DNA of 64,000 nt from Opitutus sp. Its GTDB lineage: Bacteria; Verrucomicrobiota; Verrucomicrobiia; Opitutales; Opitutaceae. The position numbers were made by a program, and so were the translations under genes. The notes under the pieces are model-generated. The model searched no databases, was not told where the DNA came from, and saw nothing but the letters and a program-made list of their open reading frames with translations. The stretch lies in assembly GCA_024707325.1 (NCBI GenBank), contig JANPZY010000001.1:1736501-1800500 (forward strand), given 5' to 3'. Positions within the stretch are counted from its first letter, which is position 1, and each line of letters opens with the position of its first letter. Positions 11,740-22,001 of the stretch are shown one piece after another.

Positions 11740-13620
11740 ATGACCTGTCCTCTTCCGGCTCGTTTCGCGGGCCGTTTATTCCTCGTCAGCCTGACGGCGT
11801 TGGCCGCGGGCTCTTTCGCTGCGGCGCAAGAAGCCGTGGCCGAATTCGACACGCTCGTCGTCGCGGCGACGCGCACGCCCGTGCCGATCGCGCAGCTCGG
11901 CATGGCGGCCGACGTGATCTCGGGCAACGACCTCCTCGATCGCCAGGTGCCCTCGCTGGCCATGGCGCTGTCGCTCGTGCCGAGCACGCCGACCACGGCC
12001 ACGGGCGCCTACGGCGCGGCGACGTCGCTCTTCCTGCGCGGCTCGGAGTCGAATCACACGCTGTTCCTCGTCGATGGTATCCGCTTCAACGACGCGAACA
12101 CCGACTACTTCAACTTCCTCAGCGGTTCGCAGATCGGGCCGCACGAGCGCATCGAGATCGTGCGCGGTCCGCAGAGCACGCTGCACGGCGGCGAAGCGGT
12201 CGGCGGCGTGATTTCGATCGAACAGATTCCCGGCAGCGGTCCGGCGAGCGGATCGTTTGCAGTGGAGGCGGGGAGTTTCGGCTCGATCTCCTCGCGTGTT
12301 TCCGTCGCTGGCTCAAACGGCGCGACAGGTTACAACTTCTCCGCGTTCGGTGGTCACACGGACAACGATCGTCCCGATAATTCCTTCAATCGCGGTGGCT
12401 TCGCGTTGCGGCTCGACCGCACGGTGAGCGAGCAGCTCAAGATTGGCGCGACCGCGCGCGGTTATGTCGGCGACTACGATTCGCCCGGCGATCTGGTGAC
12501 CAACGATCCCAACAATTCCGAGCGCGATCGCATCGGCCTCGCCACGGTGTTTGCGGAGTTCACGCCCACGCCGGATTGGGTGCTGCGTGCCACGCTTGGT
12601 GTGGAGCATCGCCAGCAGGTGTCGGACAATCCCGCGCCGAATCCGCCGTGGAACGATCCCGCGAGTCACGACACGACCACGAATCGCCGCGGAGTCATTG
12701 ATGCGCAGGCGACGTGGAGCGGACTTGCGAATCACCGTATCACGTTCGGCACTACAACGGAGTGGTCCGACACGCGCAGCGACGGCTTTGGCGACATCGA
12801 CGAAAACCAGACGCTTTTCGCGGTGTTTGCGCAGGATGAAATTACCTTGTGCAAGGAGCTGTTTCTCACGCTCGGCCTGCGCAACGACGATCACGATACA
12901 TTCGGTCACGCCACCACGGGCCGTGCGACGATCGCGTGGCTCGCGTTGCCCGGGCGCTTGAAGCTTCGCAGCAGCTACGGCACGGCGTTTCGCTCGCCCA
13001 GCTTCCTCGATCTCTACGGCAAGGACGCCTACTATGTCGGCAATCCCGACCTCGAATCCGAGCGCGCGCGCGGCTGGGACGCGGGCTTCGACGTCACGCT
13101 GCCGCGCAATCTCGGCTCGGTGTCCGTGACGTGGTTCGACATCCGCTACGACGATCTCATTGCCTACGATTTCAGCGTTTATCCCTCGACCGTGCGCAAC
13201 ATCTCCGACGCGCGCACCTACGGCGTCGAAATCGCGTCGCGGATTAATCTCTCCGGGGCTGCGAGTCTCCAACTCGCCTACACGTGGCTCGAAGCCGAGG
13301 ACTCCGCGGCCAACACGCGTCTGCTGCGTCGTCCACGACACTCGCTCGTGGCCGACGTGTGGTATAAACTCACGCGGTCCGTCAGCGTGGGCGCGGGTGT
13401 CGCGCTGGCATCGGAGCGCCAGGATGTGAGCAGCGTCACCTACCTGACGATCGACGCCGAGGACTACACCGTCGCTCGCCTCTACGCCGCGTGGCGGGTC
13501 AACGACCGACTCTCGCTCAAGGCGCGACTCGAGAATGCGCTCGACGAGCGCTACGAGCCGGCGCACGGATTCCCGGCGCTGCCGCGAGCCGCCTACGGTA
13601 GCGTCGAGTGGCGCTTCTGA
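11740..13620 (+). CDS. btuB: TonB-dependent cobalamin receptor (BtuB-like)
   Basis: The 626-residue product has a signal peptide (residues 1 to about 28), a plug domain (SLFLRGSESNHTLFLVDGIRFND, then IEIVRGPQSTLHGGEAVGGVISI) and a beta-barrel with GTAFRSPSFLDLYG and the terminal aromatic YGSVEWRF that marks outer-membrane barrels. BtuB-type receptors import cobalamin across the outer membrane using TonB energy. Assignment to B12 rather than another substrate follows from the next four genes, which form a cobalamin ABC importer with an adenosyltransferase. Confidence 0.9.
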   Translation: MTCPLPARFAGRLFLVSLTALAAGSFAAAQEAVAEFDTLVVAATRTPVPIAQLGMAADVISGNDLLDRQVPSLAMALSLVPSTPTTATGAYGAATSLFLRGSESNHTLFLVDGIRFNDANTDYFNFLSGSQIGPHERIEIVRGPQSTLHGGEAVGGVISIEQIPGSGPASGSFAVEAGSFGSISSRVSVAGSNGATGYNFSAFGGHTDNDRPDNSFNRGGFALRLDRTVSEQLKIGATARGYVGDYDSPGDLVTNDPNNSERDRIGLATVFAEFTPTPDWVLRATLGVEHRQQVSDNPAPNPPWNDPASHDTTTNRRGVIDAQATWSGLANHRITFGTTTEWSDTRSDGFGDIDENQTLFAVFAQDEITLCKELFLTLGLRNDDHDTFGHATTGRATIAWLALPGRLKLRSSYGTAFRSPSFLDLYGKDAYYVGNPDLESERARGWDAGFDVTLPRNLGSVSVTWFDIRYDDLIAYDFSVYPSTVRNISDARTYGVEIASRINLSGAASLQLAYTWLEAEDSAANTRLLRRPRHSLVADVWYKLTRSVSVGAGVALASERQDVSSVTYLTIDAEDYTVARLYAAWRVNDRLSLKARLENALDERYEPAHGFPALPRAAYGSVEWRF

Positions 13621-13651
13621 GCGCAACACACCGCAGCCTTTCCCGTTTCCA

Positions 13652-14512
13652 ATGATTCGCCGATTCGTCTCCCTCGTCTTCGCGCTCGCGATGCTCGCCG
13701 GCACCGCGCGGCTCGGCGCGGAGGAGACGGTGCGCGTCGTGTCGCAAACGGTGGGGACGGATGAGCTGCTGTTTGCCCTGGCTGAGCCGTCGCAGATCGC
13801 GGCACTCAGCCATCTCTCGCGAGATCCGGCGTTTTCCGCGATCGCGAAGGAAGCTGAGGCGTTCCCGCAGCTGAAGCTCAATGGTGACGTCGAGAGCGTG
13901 CTGCGTTTTCGCCCCACGCTGGTGCTTGTCACCGACTACAGTCGCGGCGAACTCGTCGCGCAGGTGCGCCGCGCCGGCGTGAAGGTGCTCGTGATCGACC
14001 GCTACCGCACACTCGAGGACAACTTCGCGAGTCTGCGCCTGCTCGCGCGCGAACTCGGTCCCGCGGCCGAGGCGCGCGCGGAACAGATCATCACCTCGTG
14101 TCGTGCCCGCGTGGATACACTGCGCGAAAAGCTACAGGGCCGTCCGCGCGTGCGCGTGATTGCGCCCTCGACCTATGGCGTGATTCCGGGTGACAACTCC
14201 ACGTTTCAGGATCTCTGCGATCACGCCGCTGCGGAGAATCTCGCGTTCACGCTCGGCGGACTCCACGGCCACGCGACGCCGCCGAACGAGCACATGCTCG
14301 CGTGGCCGATCGAGCGCGTGGTGGTGGCGGGTTTCGATGACGAGTCGGCGCTCGCGCCGTTCAAGCAGTTGCCGCCCTATCGGATGATGGAGGCGGTGAG
14401 AAACAATCGCATTGCACGGCTCGAGCCGTGGCAGTTGAGCTGCATCTCGCATTATCGCGTCGACGCTTACGAGCAGCTCGCGCGCGCGTTGCACCCGGAG
14501 GTGTTTCCATGA
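13652..14512 (+). CDS. btuF: Periplasmic cobalamin-binding protein
   Basis: The 286-residue product starts with a signal peptide (MIRRFVSLVFALAMLAGTARL). It is a helical-backbone class III binding protein: VSQTVGTDELLFALAEPSQIAALSH, FRPTLVLVTDYSRGEL and VKVLVIDRYRTLEDNFA. It should deliver cobalamin to the permease encoded immediately downstream; their start and stop overlap (ATGA). The start ATG directly precedes the signal peptide, and the upstream extension of the frame runs back into the receptor gene. Confidence 0.88.
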   Translation: MIRRFVSLVFALAMLAGTARLGAEETVRVVSQTVGTDELLFALAEPSQIAALSHLSRDPAFSAIAKEAEAFPQLKLNGDVESVLRFRPTLVLVTDYSRGELVAQVRRAGVKVLVIDRYRTLEDNFASLRLLARELGPAAEARAEQIITSCRARVDTLREKLQGRPRVRVIAPSTYGVIPGDNSTFQDLCDHAAAENLAFTLGGLHGHATPPNEHMLAWPIERVVVAGFDDESALAPFKQLPPYRMMEAVRNNRIARLEPWQLSCISHYRVDAYEQLARALHPEVFP

Positions 14513-15486
14513 CGCCGGCATGGGTGCCGCGTATCGCGCTGCCGTTCGTGTGGGTGGCGCTGGTGGTGTTGATCGTCGTCTCGCTCGGCGTCGGCGATCT
14601 GTGGCTGAGTCCCGCGCGAATCTGGGCGGGGCTCATGCATCAGGACGAACTTGCCGCGACCGTGCTCTGGCAGGTGCGCCTGCCGCGTTTGTGCGTGGCG
14701 ATGCTCGTCGGCGCCGCGCTCTCCGCGAGCGGCCTCGTGATGCAGGCGTATTTCCGCAACAGCCTCGCGAGTCCGGGACTGTTGGGTGTTTCGAGCGGTG
14801 GAGCGGCGGGCGCGGTGATCGCGATCGGCGCGGGGTGGGCGACGACGTCGCTTTTTATTCTGCCCGTCGCGGCGATCTGCGGCGCGTTTGCCGCAACGAT
14901 GGCGGTCGTGGTGCTCGCGCATCGCGGCGCGAGCACGGAGCGGCTGCTGCTCGCGGGCGTCGCGCTCAACGCGCTGCTCGGCGCCGTCACGAGCTACGTG
15001 CTTTCGAATTTCACGCTTACCTACGAACGTAATGCGCAGGTGCTCTTCTGGCTGCTGGGCGGCATCGAGGATCGCACCTGGGAGCACGTGGCGATGATCA
15101 CGCCGGTGCTCGCGGCGGCGGCGCTACTGTGGCCGCTCGGCCGCCCGATGGATTTGCTGAGCCTCGGCGCGCAGGAAGCGCAGAGTCTGGGCGTCAATGT
15201 GCGCGCGCTGCGTCGTCGGATGCTTTTGCTCGCCACCGTCATGACTGCGCTCGCGACGGCGGTCGCCGGCACGGTGGGGTTCGTCGGTTTGATCGTGCCG
15301 CATATGCTGCGGTTGATCGTCGGGCCGGAACATCGCCGACTCGTGCCGCTCGCGCTGGTGGGCGGCGCGGCATTCGTGCTCGCGTGCGATTTGATCGGAC
15401 GCGCCGCGGGCGGCTTGCGGCTCGGCATCGTCACCGCGCTGGTGGGCGGTCCGTTTTTCCTCTGGCTTCTGCGTCGTCAGACATGA
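14509..15486 (+). CDS. btuC: Cobalamin ABC transporter permease
   Basis: This 325-residue FecCD-type permease has about nine to ten membrane segments and the family signatures RLPRLCVAMLVGAALSASGLVMQ near residue 60 and GFVGLIVPHMLRLIVGPEHR near residue 262. It forms the channel dimer for cobalamin uptake across the inner membrane. It overlaps btuF by 4 bp upstream and the ATPase gene by 4 bp downstream, a sign of translational coupling. Confidence 0.92.
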   Translation: MTPAWVPRIALPFVWVALVVLIVVSLGVGDLWLSPARIWAGLMHQDELAATVLWQVRLPRLCVAMLVGAALSASGLVMQAYFRNSLASPGLLGVSSGGAAGAVIAIGAGWATTSLFILPVAAICGAFAATMAVVVLAHRGASTERLLLAGVALNALLGAVTSYVLSNFTLTYERNAQVLFWLLGGIEDRTWEHVAMITPVLAAAALLWPLGRPMDLLSLGAQEAQSLGVNVRALRRRMLLLATVMTALATAVAGTVGFVGLIVPHMLRLIVGPEHRRLVPLALVGGAAFVLACDLIGRAAGGLRLGIVTALVGGPFFLWLLRRQT

Positions 15487-16199
15487 AACCCGCGCTCGAA
15501 CTCCTCAACGTCTCGGTCGAGTCCCGCATCTCCGAAGTGACGGTGCAGATCGGCGCAGGCGCGATGGTCGGACTGATCGGTCCCAACGGTTCCGGCAAAT
15601 CTACGTTGCTCCAGGTGGCGGCCGGATTGTTGCCTGCGACCGGCAGCGTGCGCTGGGCGGGGAATCCACTCGACGGACTGACGATTCTCGAGCGAGGGCG
15701 GCGCGCGGCGTGGGTGCCGCAGGAAGCGCATTTCGAGTTTGGTTTTACCGTGCGCTCGGTAGTCGCACAGGCACGGTTCGCGCACGGCGACGACGAGCGC
15801 GGCGTCGACGAAGCGCTTGCGCAATTCGATCTCACAGCGCTCGCGCAACGTCCGGTGAACCGACTTTCCGGCGGCGAGCGTCAGCGTGTGTTGCTGGCGC
15901 GCGCGTGCGCGACCGAGGCGCCGCTGCAACTTTGGGACGAACCGCTCGCGGCGCTCGATCCGCGTCATGCGCTCGAGTTGCTCGTGCGCGCCCGTCGCCT
16001 GCGCGAGGCGGGCAAGACGGTTTTGCTTTCTTTGCACGATCTGCGGATCGCGCACTGCCTCGATCTCGTCGTGGTGATGGATCGCGGCAAACTGCGCGCG
16101 TGCGGTCGCCCGGAGGACGTCATGACGCCCGAGCTGCTGCGAGATGTCTTCGGCGTGAAGGCGAGCACGCTGCCGGGGCTCACGCTCGAGCTGCCGTGA
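15483..16199 (+). CDS. btuD: Cobalamin ABC transporter ATPase
   Basis: The 238-residue ATPase carries Walker A GPNGSGKST near residue 36, the Q-loop WVPQEAHFEF, the ABC signature LSGGERQRVLLARA near residue 127, Walker B LQLWDEPLAALD and the switch His in LSLHDLR. It powers uptake through the upstream permease. Length and motif spacing are normal. Confidence 0.92.
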   Translation: MKPALELLNVSVESRISEVTVQIGAGAMVGLIGPNGSGKSTLLQVAAGLLPATGSVRWAGNPLDGLTILERGRRAAWVPQEAHFEFGFTVRSVVAQARFAHGDDERGVDEALAQFDLTALAQRPVNRLSGGERQRVLLARACATEAPLQLWDEPLAALDPRHALELLVRARRLREAGKTVLLSLHDLRIAHCLDLVVVMDRGKLRACGRPEDVMTPELLRDVFGVKASTLPGLTLELP

Positions 16200-16259
16200 A
16201 CGGTTTGCTTGTGCCGCGCGGTGATTGCACGCGCGCCGCCAAATCGAAATGATCTTCTC

Positions 16260-16869
16260 ATGAGCGACGATTTCCGCACCGAAACTGAAGCCGAGCACCG
16301 CGCACGCATGGAGAAACTCCAGGCCGAAATGCGCGAAAAGCTCGCGGCGGCGCAGGAGAAAAAAGGGCCTCGTCATTGTCCACACCGGCAATGGCAAAGG
16401 CAAAAGCACCGCCGCCTTCGGCATGCTCGCGCGCATGGTCGCTCACAAGCGTCGCTGCGTCGTTGTGCAATTCATCAAGGAAGGCGCCGACGCCGTGGAG
16501 CGTGCGCTGCGCGGTCCTGCGCTCGAGTGGCACGCGGTGGGTGGTGGCTTTACATGGGACACGCAGGACAAGTCCGGCGACATCGCGCGTTGCCGTCGCG
16601 GCTGGGAGATCGCCCTGCGCTGCTTCGCGGATCCGCAGATCGATTTCGTGCTGCTCGATGAACTCAACGTCGTCCTCTCGATGGATTATCTGCCGAAGGA
16701 CGAGATCATCGCCGGCCTCCGCTCGCGTTCGCCGATGCAGCACGTCGTGCTCACCGGTCGCGGCGCGCCTCCGGAGCTGATTGAGTTTGCCGACCTGGTG
16801 ACCGAGATGCGCGAGATCAAGCATCCCTTTAACGCCGGAGTGAAAGCGCAGCTGGGGATCGAGTTTTGA
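16260..16869 (+). CDS. cobO: Corrinoid adenosyltransferase, frameshifted
   Basis: The start at 16260 opens a polar, helical N-terminus (TEAEHRARMEKLQAEMREKLA) typical of BtuR/CobO enzymes. The P-loop (IVHTGNGKGKSTAAFG) and the rest (FTWDTQDKSGDIARCRRGWE; DFVLLDELNVVL) are in the next frame. The switch lies in AAAAAAGGG at 16359-16367, where one base too many is present. The enzyme transfers the adenosyl group of ATP to cobalt, trapping imported corrinoid as adenosylcobalamin. Apart from the homopolymer the gene is intact, so an error is more likely than inactivation. Confidence 0.85.
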
Positions 16870-16919
16870 CGGAATTATTCGCGTTCAATCGCGCGCAATC
16901 GTGATTAACTGATCTCACC

Positions 16920-17710
16920 ATGGAGCCGCCCGCATCTCAGGATCGAAGCCGCAGCCAATCGACATCGCGCCGCTCTGCGCGGACACGGCGCTCAAGCTTC
17001 TGCAACACGGCGCGGAGAGCGCGTTGATCGAAACGCTCTCGCGACGAGTCGGTCTCGCGCTCGGTGCGGAATACGTGGAGATCGCGCTCATGGCCAACGC
17101 GGTGACGGTCGCCGTGCGCATCGGAGGTCGCAGCAAAGCCACCGTGCGCCGCAACGAAGACCGTGGCATCAACATGGGCGTCGTCATGGAAGTGCAGCGT
17201 CTCGTGCTCGAAGCCGAGGCGGGACGGCTGAACCATATCCAGTATCGCGATCAGTTGCTCGCGCTGAAACCGCGACATTATCCGCGCTGGCTCGTCGCGA
17301 TCGTGGTCGGATTTTCCTGCGCGTGTTTCGCGCGACTCAATCACGCCGACTGGTCCGCGTGCGCGCTCGTCACGATCGCGAGTGCGGTCGCGATGATCGT
17401 GCGCCAGCGTCTCGCACATTTGCATTTTAGCCCGCTGATCGTGTTTGCCGCGACGGCGTTTGTCGCGACGTCCGTCACCGCGTTCGGATTCATTTATGAG
17501 CTCAGCGCTACACCGAAGGTCGCGATGGCCGCGAGCGTGCTGCTGCTCGTGCCCGGCTATCCGCTCATCAACGCGGTCTCGGACATGGTCAAAGGTTACA
17601 TCAATACCGGCATCTCGCGCGGGGCGTATGCGTTGCTGCTGTCGGGCGCAACCTGTGCCGGCATCGTCGCCGCCATGAGTGCGTGGAAAGTTTGGGGGTG
17701 GCTGTCATGA
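16920..17710 (+). CDS. ThrE-like exporter, large domain (DUF1212), N-terminal frame problem
   Basis: From about 16955 the frame encodes APLCADTALKLLQHGAESALIE, RRNEDRGINMGVVMEVQRL and four to five membrane segments, as in the cytoplasmic plus membrane half of threonine/serine exporters. The only ATG nearby (16920) is in another frame, so a one-base deletion near 16935-16955 is likely; TTG 17024 would cut into the domain. The protein should work with the small membrane partner encoded next. The amino acid substrate is not established. Confidence 0.75.
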
Positions 17711-18168
17711 TGCTGCTCGAATTGCTGCAAGACATGGCCCTCGCCGCGGTGCCCGCGGTTGGCTTTGGTATGTTGTTCAATGTGCCTGCGCGCGTGCTCG
17801 GCTATTGCGCAGTGCTGGGAGCGTTGGGCCACGGATTGCGTTTTCTCCTCCTGCGCGCGGGTGTGCCGATCGAAGTCGGCACGTGGATCGCCGCCACGGT
17901 CATCAGCTTCATCGGCGTCTGGCAGGCGCAGGTGCTGCGCGCGCATCCCAAGGTCTTCACGGTGGCAGCGGTGATTCCGATGATCCCCGGCGTGGCGCTC
18001 TTCACCGCGCTGATCACGATCCAGCAACTCTATGTAAAGGGCGCCACCCAAGAGCTGCTCACGCAGGCGATCGATTCCGGACTGCGCGCCTTCTTCATCG
18101 TCGCCGCGCTCGCCGTCGGCCTCGCGATGCCCGGCCTCATGTTCTACCGCCGCCGCCCGGTGGTATGA
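17707..18168 (+). CDS. ThrE-like exporter, small membrane domain (DUF3815)
   Basis: The 153-residue protein has five membrane segments and the conserved PMIPGVALFTALI segment near residue 100, as in the YjjB/DUF3815 half of ThrE-like exporters. Its ATG overlaps the stop of the large-domain gene (ATGA), so the two halves are coupled and probably form one transporter. It is followed by repeat locus D. Confidence 0.85.
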   Translation: MMLLELLQDMALAAVPAVGFGMLFNVPARVLGYCAVLGALGHGLRFLLLRAGVPIEVGTWIAATVISFIGVWQAQVLRAHPKVFTVAAVIPMIPGVALFTALITIQQLYVKGATQELLTQAIDSGLRAFFIVAALAVGLAMPGLMFYRRRPVV

Positions 18169-18209
18169 GCGGGTTGCCTCGATTCGATCCGCGCATGAGC
18201 GCGACCGTG

Positions 18210-18292
18210 TCCGCACCTGGTCCCGACTCGGTGCGCAACGCGTCTCGACTCGATCCGCACAAGGGCTCGACGCGTGCCGGAGTTTGACGCGG
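18210..18292 (+). repeat. Degenerate 22-bp tandem repeat, locus D
   Basis: Three clear units (about 18219, 18241 and 18263) flanked by weaker ones occupy the gap between the exporter pair and the DUF885 gene. They have the same orientation as locus C and match GTCCGCACCTGGTCCCGACT with small changes. Confidence 0.75.
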
Positions 18293-18318
18293 GTCGGGGT
18301 CGCAGGGTTGGATGTGGC

Positions 18319-20085
18319 ATGCGCTCGCGTCTCTGGCTTTTTGGTTTGCTGGGAGTTTCCCCGTTGTTCGCCGCTGACTCGGCGCCCGTTGCCAAGCGCG
18401 ATGTGGCCGACTACGTGCCTTCGCCTTCCGAGTTGGCGGTGTCGCAGTCGAGCGAGCTGCGCGAACTGGTGGAGCGTTTCTCGAAGGACCGTGCGGAACT
18501 CGTGCGCTTTTACGACGTGCGCAACTCCGCTCGGCAGCTCGCGAAGCTGAAGGGGTTTCTCACGGCGTGGCAGGAACGCGTGCGAGCGATTGACGGCGCA
18601 AAGCTGGGCGTCGAGGGGCACCTCGATCTCGCGCTGCTCACTGCTCATTTGCGTCACGAACTCGCGCTCACTGAACGCGAATCAGCGCGCGAAGCGGAGA
18701 TGGCGAAGCTGCTGCCGTTTGCGGAACCAATCGCGCGCCTGCAGGAGTCGCGGCGGTTCATGGAGCGCGTCGCGCCGCGCGAGGCCGCGGGCGAGATCGA
18801 TCGCATGAAGACCGCGCTGACGGCGGCCCGCGCGGAGTTCGCCGGCGAGAATCGACCGGCCGTGTCGCCGATCGTCGCTTATCGCGCGGCGCGTCGAATC
18901 GCAGAGCTGAAGGAAACGCTCGCGGACTGGTTCGCGTTTTACGACGGCTACGATCCGCTTTTTGGCTGGTGGGTGCGCGTGCCGTATCAGAAGTTTGGTG
19001 ACGCGCTCGACGAGTATGCGGCGTTTCTCCGTGAGTCGCTGGCCGGCATCGAGCCGGGGCGCGAAGAGCCGATCATCGGCGATCCGCTCGGCGAGGAAGG
19101 ACTGCGCGCCGATCTCGAGCGCGAGCTGATCGCGTATTCGCCCGAAGAGTTGATCAAAATCGCCGAACGCGAACTCGCGTGGTGCGACGTCGAGTGGAAG
19201 CGCGCCGCGCGCGAACTTGGTTTCGGCGACGACTGGCGGGCGGCGCTCGAGAGCGTGAAGCAAAAGTCGCTCGCGCCCGGCGAGCAGCCGCAGCTCGTGC
19301 GCGAACTCGCACTCGAGGCGATCGAGTTCGTGCAGCAGCGCGATCTCGTGACCGTGCCGCCGATGGCGGGCGACCTGTGGCGCATCCAGATGCTTTCGCC
19401 CGAGTATCAAAAAGTGGCGCCGTTCTTCCTTGGCGGAGAAGACATCCTCGTGGCGTTTCCCACCGACGCGATGGAGCACGAGCAGAAGCTCATGAGCCTG
19501 CGGGCGAACAACGTGCACTTCGCGCGTGCGACCGTGTTTCACGAACTCGTTCCCGGACATCGTCTGCAGTATTTCTACGAAGCGCGCTACAATCCACACC
19601 GCGAGCTGTTTTCGACGCCGTTCTGGGTCGAGGGCTGGTCGTTGTGGTGGGAGTTTCAGCTGTGGGATCTCGGGTTCCCGCGCTCGGCGGAGGACCGGAT
19701 CGGCATGCTCTTCTGGCGCACGCATCGCTGCGCGCGGATCATCTTCTCGCTCAACTTCCACCTCGGAATATGGACGCCGCAGCAATGCGTGGACTTCCTC
19801 GTCGAGCGCGTCGGCCACGAACGCGCGAGCGCCGAGGGCGAGGTGCGCCGCTCGTTCAAGGGCGACTATTCACCGCTCTATCAGGTCGGCTACATGATGG
19901 GCGCGCTGCAGCTCCGCGCGCTGCACGACGAACTCGTCGTGAAGGGCGGCATGCCGCTCAAAAAATTCCATGACGAAATCCTCCGCGGCGGCCCGATGCC
20001 GATCGAACTCGTCCGCGCGCGCCTGAAAGGCGAACGCGTCCCGCGCGATTTCACGCCGCGCTGGCGATTTTACGACGTGCGGTGA
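18319..20085 (+). CDS. DUF885 family secreted metallopeptidase-like protein
   Basis: The 588-residue product begins with a signal peptide (MRSRLWLFGLLGVSPLFAA). The HELVPGH motif near residue 408 and a downstream Glu in WVEGWSLWWEF are the expected zinc-site elements of DUF885 proteins, a gluzincin-like family that may cleave peptides in the periplasm. The helical N-terminal half is typical. The gene converges with recQ with only 5 bp between them. Confidence 0.85.
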   Translation: MRSRLWLFGLLGVSPLFAADSAPVAKRDVADYVPSPSELAVSQSSELRELVERFSKDRAELVRFYDVRNSARQLAKLKGFLTAWQERVRAIDGAKLGVEGHLDLALLTAHLRHELALTERESAREAEMAKLLPFAEPIARLQESRRFMERVAPREAAGEIDRMKTALTAARAEFAGENRPAVSPIVAYRAARRIAELKETLADWFAFYDGYDPLFGWWVRVPYQKFGDALDEYAAFLRESLAGIEPGREEPIIGDPLGEEGLRADLERELIAYSPEELIKIAERELAWCDVEWKRAARELGFGDDWRAALESVKQKSLAPGEQPQLVRELALEAIEFVQQRDLVTVPPMAGDLWRIQMLSPEYQKVAPFFLGGEDILVAFPTDAMEHEQKLMSLRANNVHFARATVFHELVPGHRLQYFYEARYNPHRELFSTPFWVEGWSLWWEFQLWDLGFPRSAEDRIGMLFWRTHRCARIIFSLNFHLGIWTPQQCVDFLVERVGHERASAEGEVRRSFKGDYSPLYQVGYMMGALQLRALHDELVVKGGMPLKKFHDEILRGGPMPIELVRARLKGERVPRDFTPRWRFYDVR

Positions 20086-20090
20086 GCCGT

Positions 20091-21935
20091 TCAGTCGTTG
20101 AACGACTGGCGTGAGTTGGTCGTGAGATAGTCGCTGATTTCGTCGGCGAAGATCTGGCCGAACTCGGCCATCTTCTTTTCGCCCATGCCGGGGATGTTTT
20201 CCATCTGGTCGACGTTCTCCGGATACTCGCGCGCCATCGCGCGGAGCGTGGTGTCGCCAAACACGATATATGCGGGGACCTTGCGCTCGTCGGCGAGTTT
20301 CTTGCGCAGCACGCGCAGGCGCTCGAAGAGGATTTCGTCGCACGCGATTTCACCGGTGCGGCGCGCGACGCGCTTCGCCTTCGGCAAATCCATCGGCTTG
20401 GTGAGCGTGATCTTCTCGCGCGTGCGCAGGACGTTCATGCCCGCCTCGGTGAGTTCGAGCGTGGCAAATTCACCCTCGGCGACCGCGACGTAACCGAGCC
20501 GCATCAACTCGCGACCGACTGCCGCCCATTGCGGCCGCGACATCTCCGCGCCGATGCCGTAGGTGGTCAATCGCTCGTGGCCCCAGCGGCGTATCTTGTC
20601 GGTGTCGGCGCCGGTGAGCACTTCGACGATGTGATTCAAACCGACGCTGAAGCGGCTGTTCTGCGCGATGCGATAGATGCAGGAGAGAAACTTCTGCGCC
20701 GCGATCGTGCCGTCGTAGGTCTCGCGCGGCTCGACGCAGTTGTCGCACGCGCCGCAGTTATCGAGCGGAAATTTCTCGCCGAAATACTCGAGCAACTCCG
20801 CGCGCCGGCAGCCCGCGCTCTCGGCGTAATGCACGATCTGGCGGAGCTGGTTGCGCGCGACCTGCTGCTCACGGTCGTCGGTGATCTCGTCGATGAAGTG
20901 CGTCTGTTTCGCGATATCTCCTGCGCTAAAGAGCAGCAGGCAATCGCCCGGCAAACCGTCGCGGCCCGCGCGGCCGGTTTCCTGATAGTAGCCCTCGATG
21001 TTTTTCGGCAGGTCGTGGTGGATGACCCAGCGGACGTTGGGCTTGTTGATGCCCATGCCGAACGCGATCGTCGCGCAGATGATGCGCGTGTCGTCGCGGA
21101 GAAACTGCTCCTGGTTGCGCGCACGTTCCTCGGCGTCGAGGCCCGCGTGATACGCGCGCGCGGAGAATCCGCGACCCGCGAGCGCATCGGCCACGCGCTC
21201 GGCGGCGGCGCGACTCGCGCAGTAGATGATGCCGCTCTCGTGCTCCCGCTTGCGGATGAAATCGATGATCTGCTTCGTCGGCTGATCCTTCGGCACCACG
21301 CGATACGTGAGGTTCGGTCGGTTGAAACTGGCGACAAACACCTGCGGATCGCGCAGCTTCAGGTGCTTGATGATGTCGGAGCGGACGCGCTCGGTGGCCG
21401 TTGCGGTCAGCGCCATCATCGGCACCTCGGGCAGCGCGGCGCGGAGCTTTGCGAGCTGGCGATATTCAGGACGAAAATCGTGGCCCCACTCGGAGACGCA
21501 GTGCGCTTCGTCGATCGCGAGACAGGTGACGTTCCACGACTTCAGATTTTCCTGCCAGCCTTCGAGCATCAGCCGCTCGGGCGCGACGTAGAGCAGTTTG
21601 AATTGTCCGCGATGCAATCCGCGCAGCCGCGCACGCGCTTCCTCGGCGCCGAGCGTGGAGTTGAGAAACGTGGCCGCGACGCCCGCCGCCTCGAGCTGAT
21701 CGACCTGATCTTTCATCAACGCGATCAGCGGCGAGACGACGACGGTGAGGCCCGGACGCGCGAGGGCGGGCAACTGAAAACAAAGTGATTTGCCGCCGCC
21801 GGTCGGCAGGAGTGCGAACACGTCTTTCCCCGCGAGCGAGGCCGTGACGATCTCGCGCTGGAGCGGGCGAAACGCGTCGTAGCCAAACGTGCGTTTCAGC
21901 AGAGCATCGAGAGAAACTGTCGCGGAAGCCGGCAT
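20091..21935 (-). CDS. recQ: ATP-dependent DNA helicase RecQ
   Basis: The 614-residue helicase shows Walker A LLPTGGGKSLCFQ, DEAHCVSEWGHDFRPEY (motif II and aromatic-rich loop), the helicase motif VI QETGRAGRDG, four zinc-binding Cys in the RQC domain (CRRAELLEYF to CGACDNC) and a C-terminal HRDC domain (NVDQMENIPGMGEKKM). It unwinds DNA during recombination and fork repair. The frame stays open upstream; MPASATVSLDALLKRTFGY was chosen because the family begins there, but ATG 22004 is also possible and lies just outside repeat locus E. Confidence 0.93.
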   Translation of the reverse strand: MPASATVSLDALLKRTFGYDAFRPLQREIVTASLAGKDVFALLPTGGGKSLCFQLPALARPGLTVVVSPLIALMKDQVDQLEAAGVAATFLNSTLGAEEARARLRGLHRGQFKLLYVAPERLMLEGWQENLKSWNVTCLAIDEAHCVSEWGHDFRPEYRQLAKLRAALPEVPMMALTATATERVRSDIIKHLKLRDPQVFVASFNRPNLTYRVVPKDQPTKQIIDFIRKREHESGIIYCASRAAAERVADALAGRGFSARAYHAGLDAEERARNQEQFLRDDTRIICATIAFGMGINKPNVRWVIHHDLPKNIEGYYQETGRAGRDGLPGDCLLLFSAGDIAKQTHFIDEITDDREQQVARNQLRQIVHYAESAGCRRAELLEYFGEKFPLDNCGACDNCVEPRETYDGTIAAQKFLSCIYRIAQNSRFSVGLNHIVEVLTGADTDKIRRWGHERLTTYGIGAEMSRPQWAAVGRELMRLGYVAVAEGEFATLELTEAGMNVLRTREKITLTKPMDLPKAKRVARRTGEIACDEILFERLRVLRKKLADERKVPAYIVFGDTTLRAMAREYPENVDQMENIPGMGEKKMAEFGQIFADEISDYLTTNSRQSFND

Positions 21936-22001
21936 CGAGGAGCCGGTGACTAAGGCGTCCTGCGTCGCGAAACTCACGAAGAAAAACTCATCAAAAACAC
22001 G

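Noticed and set aside
12313-13932. 539-codon minus-strand open frame antisense to btuB and btuF
   Set aside because: Shadow of two recognised genes; Arg-rich composition without domains.
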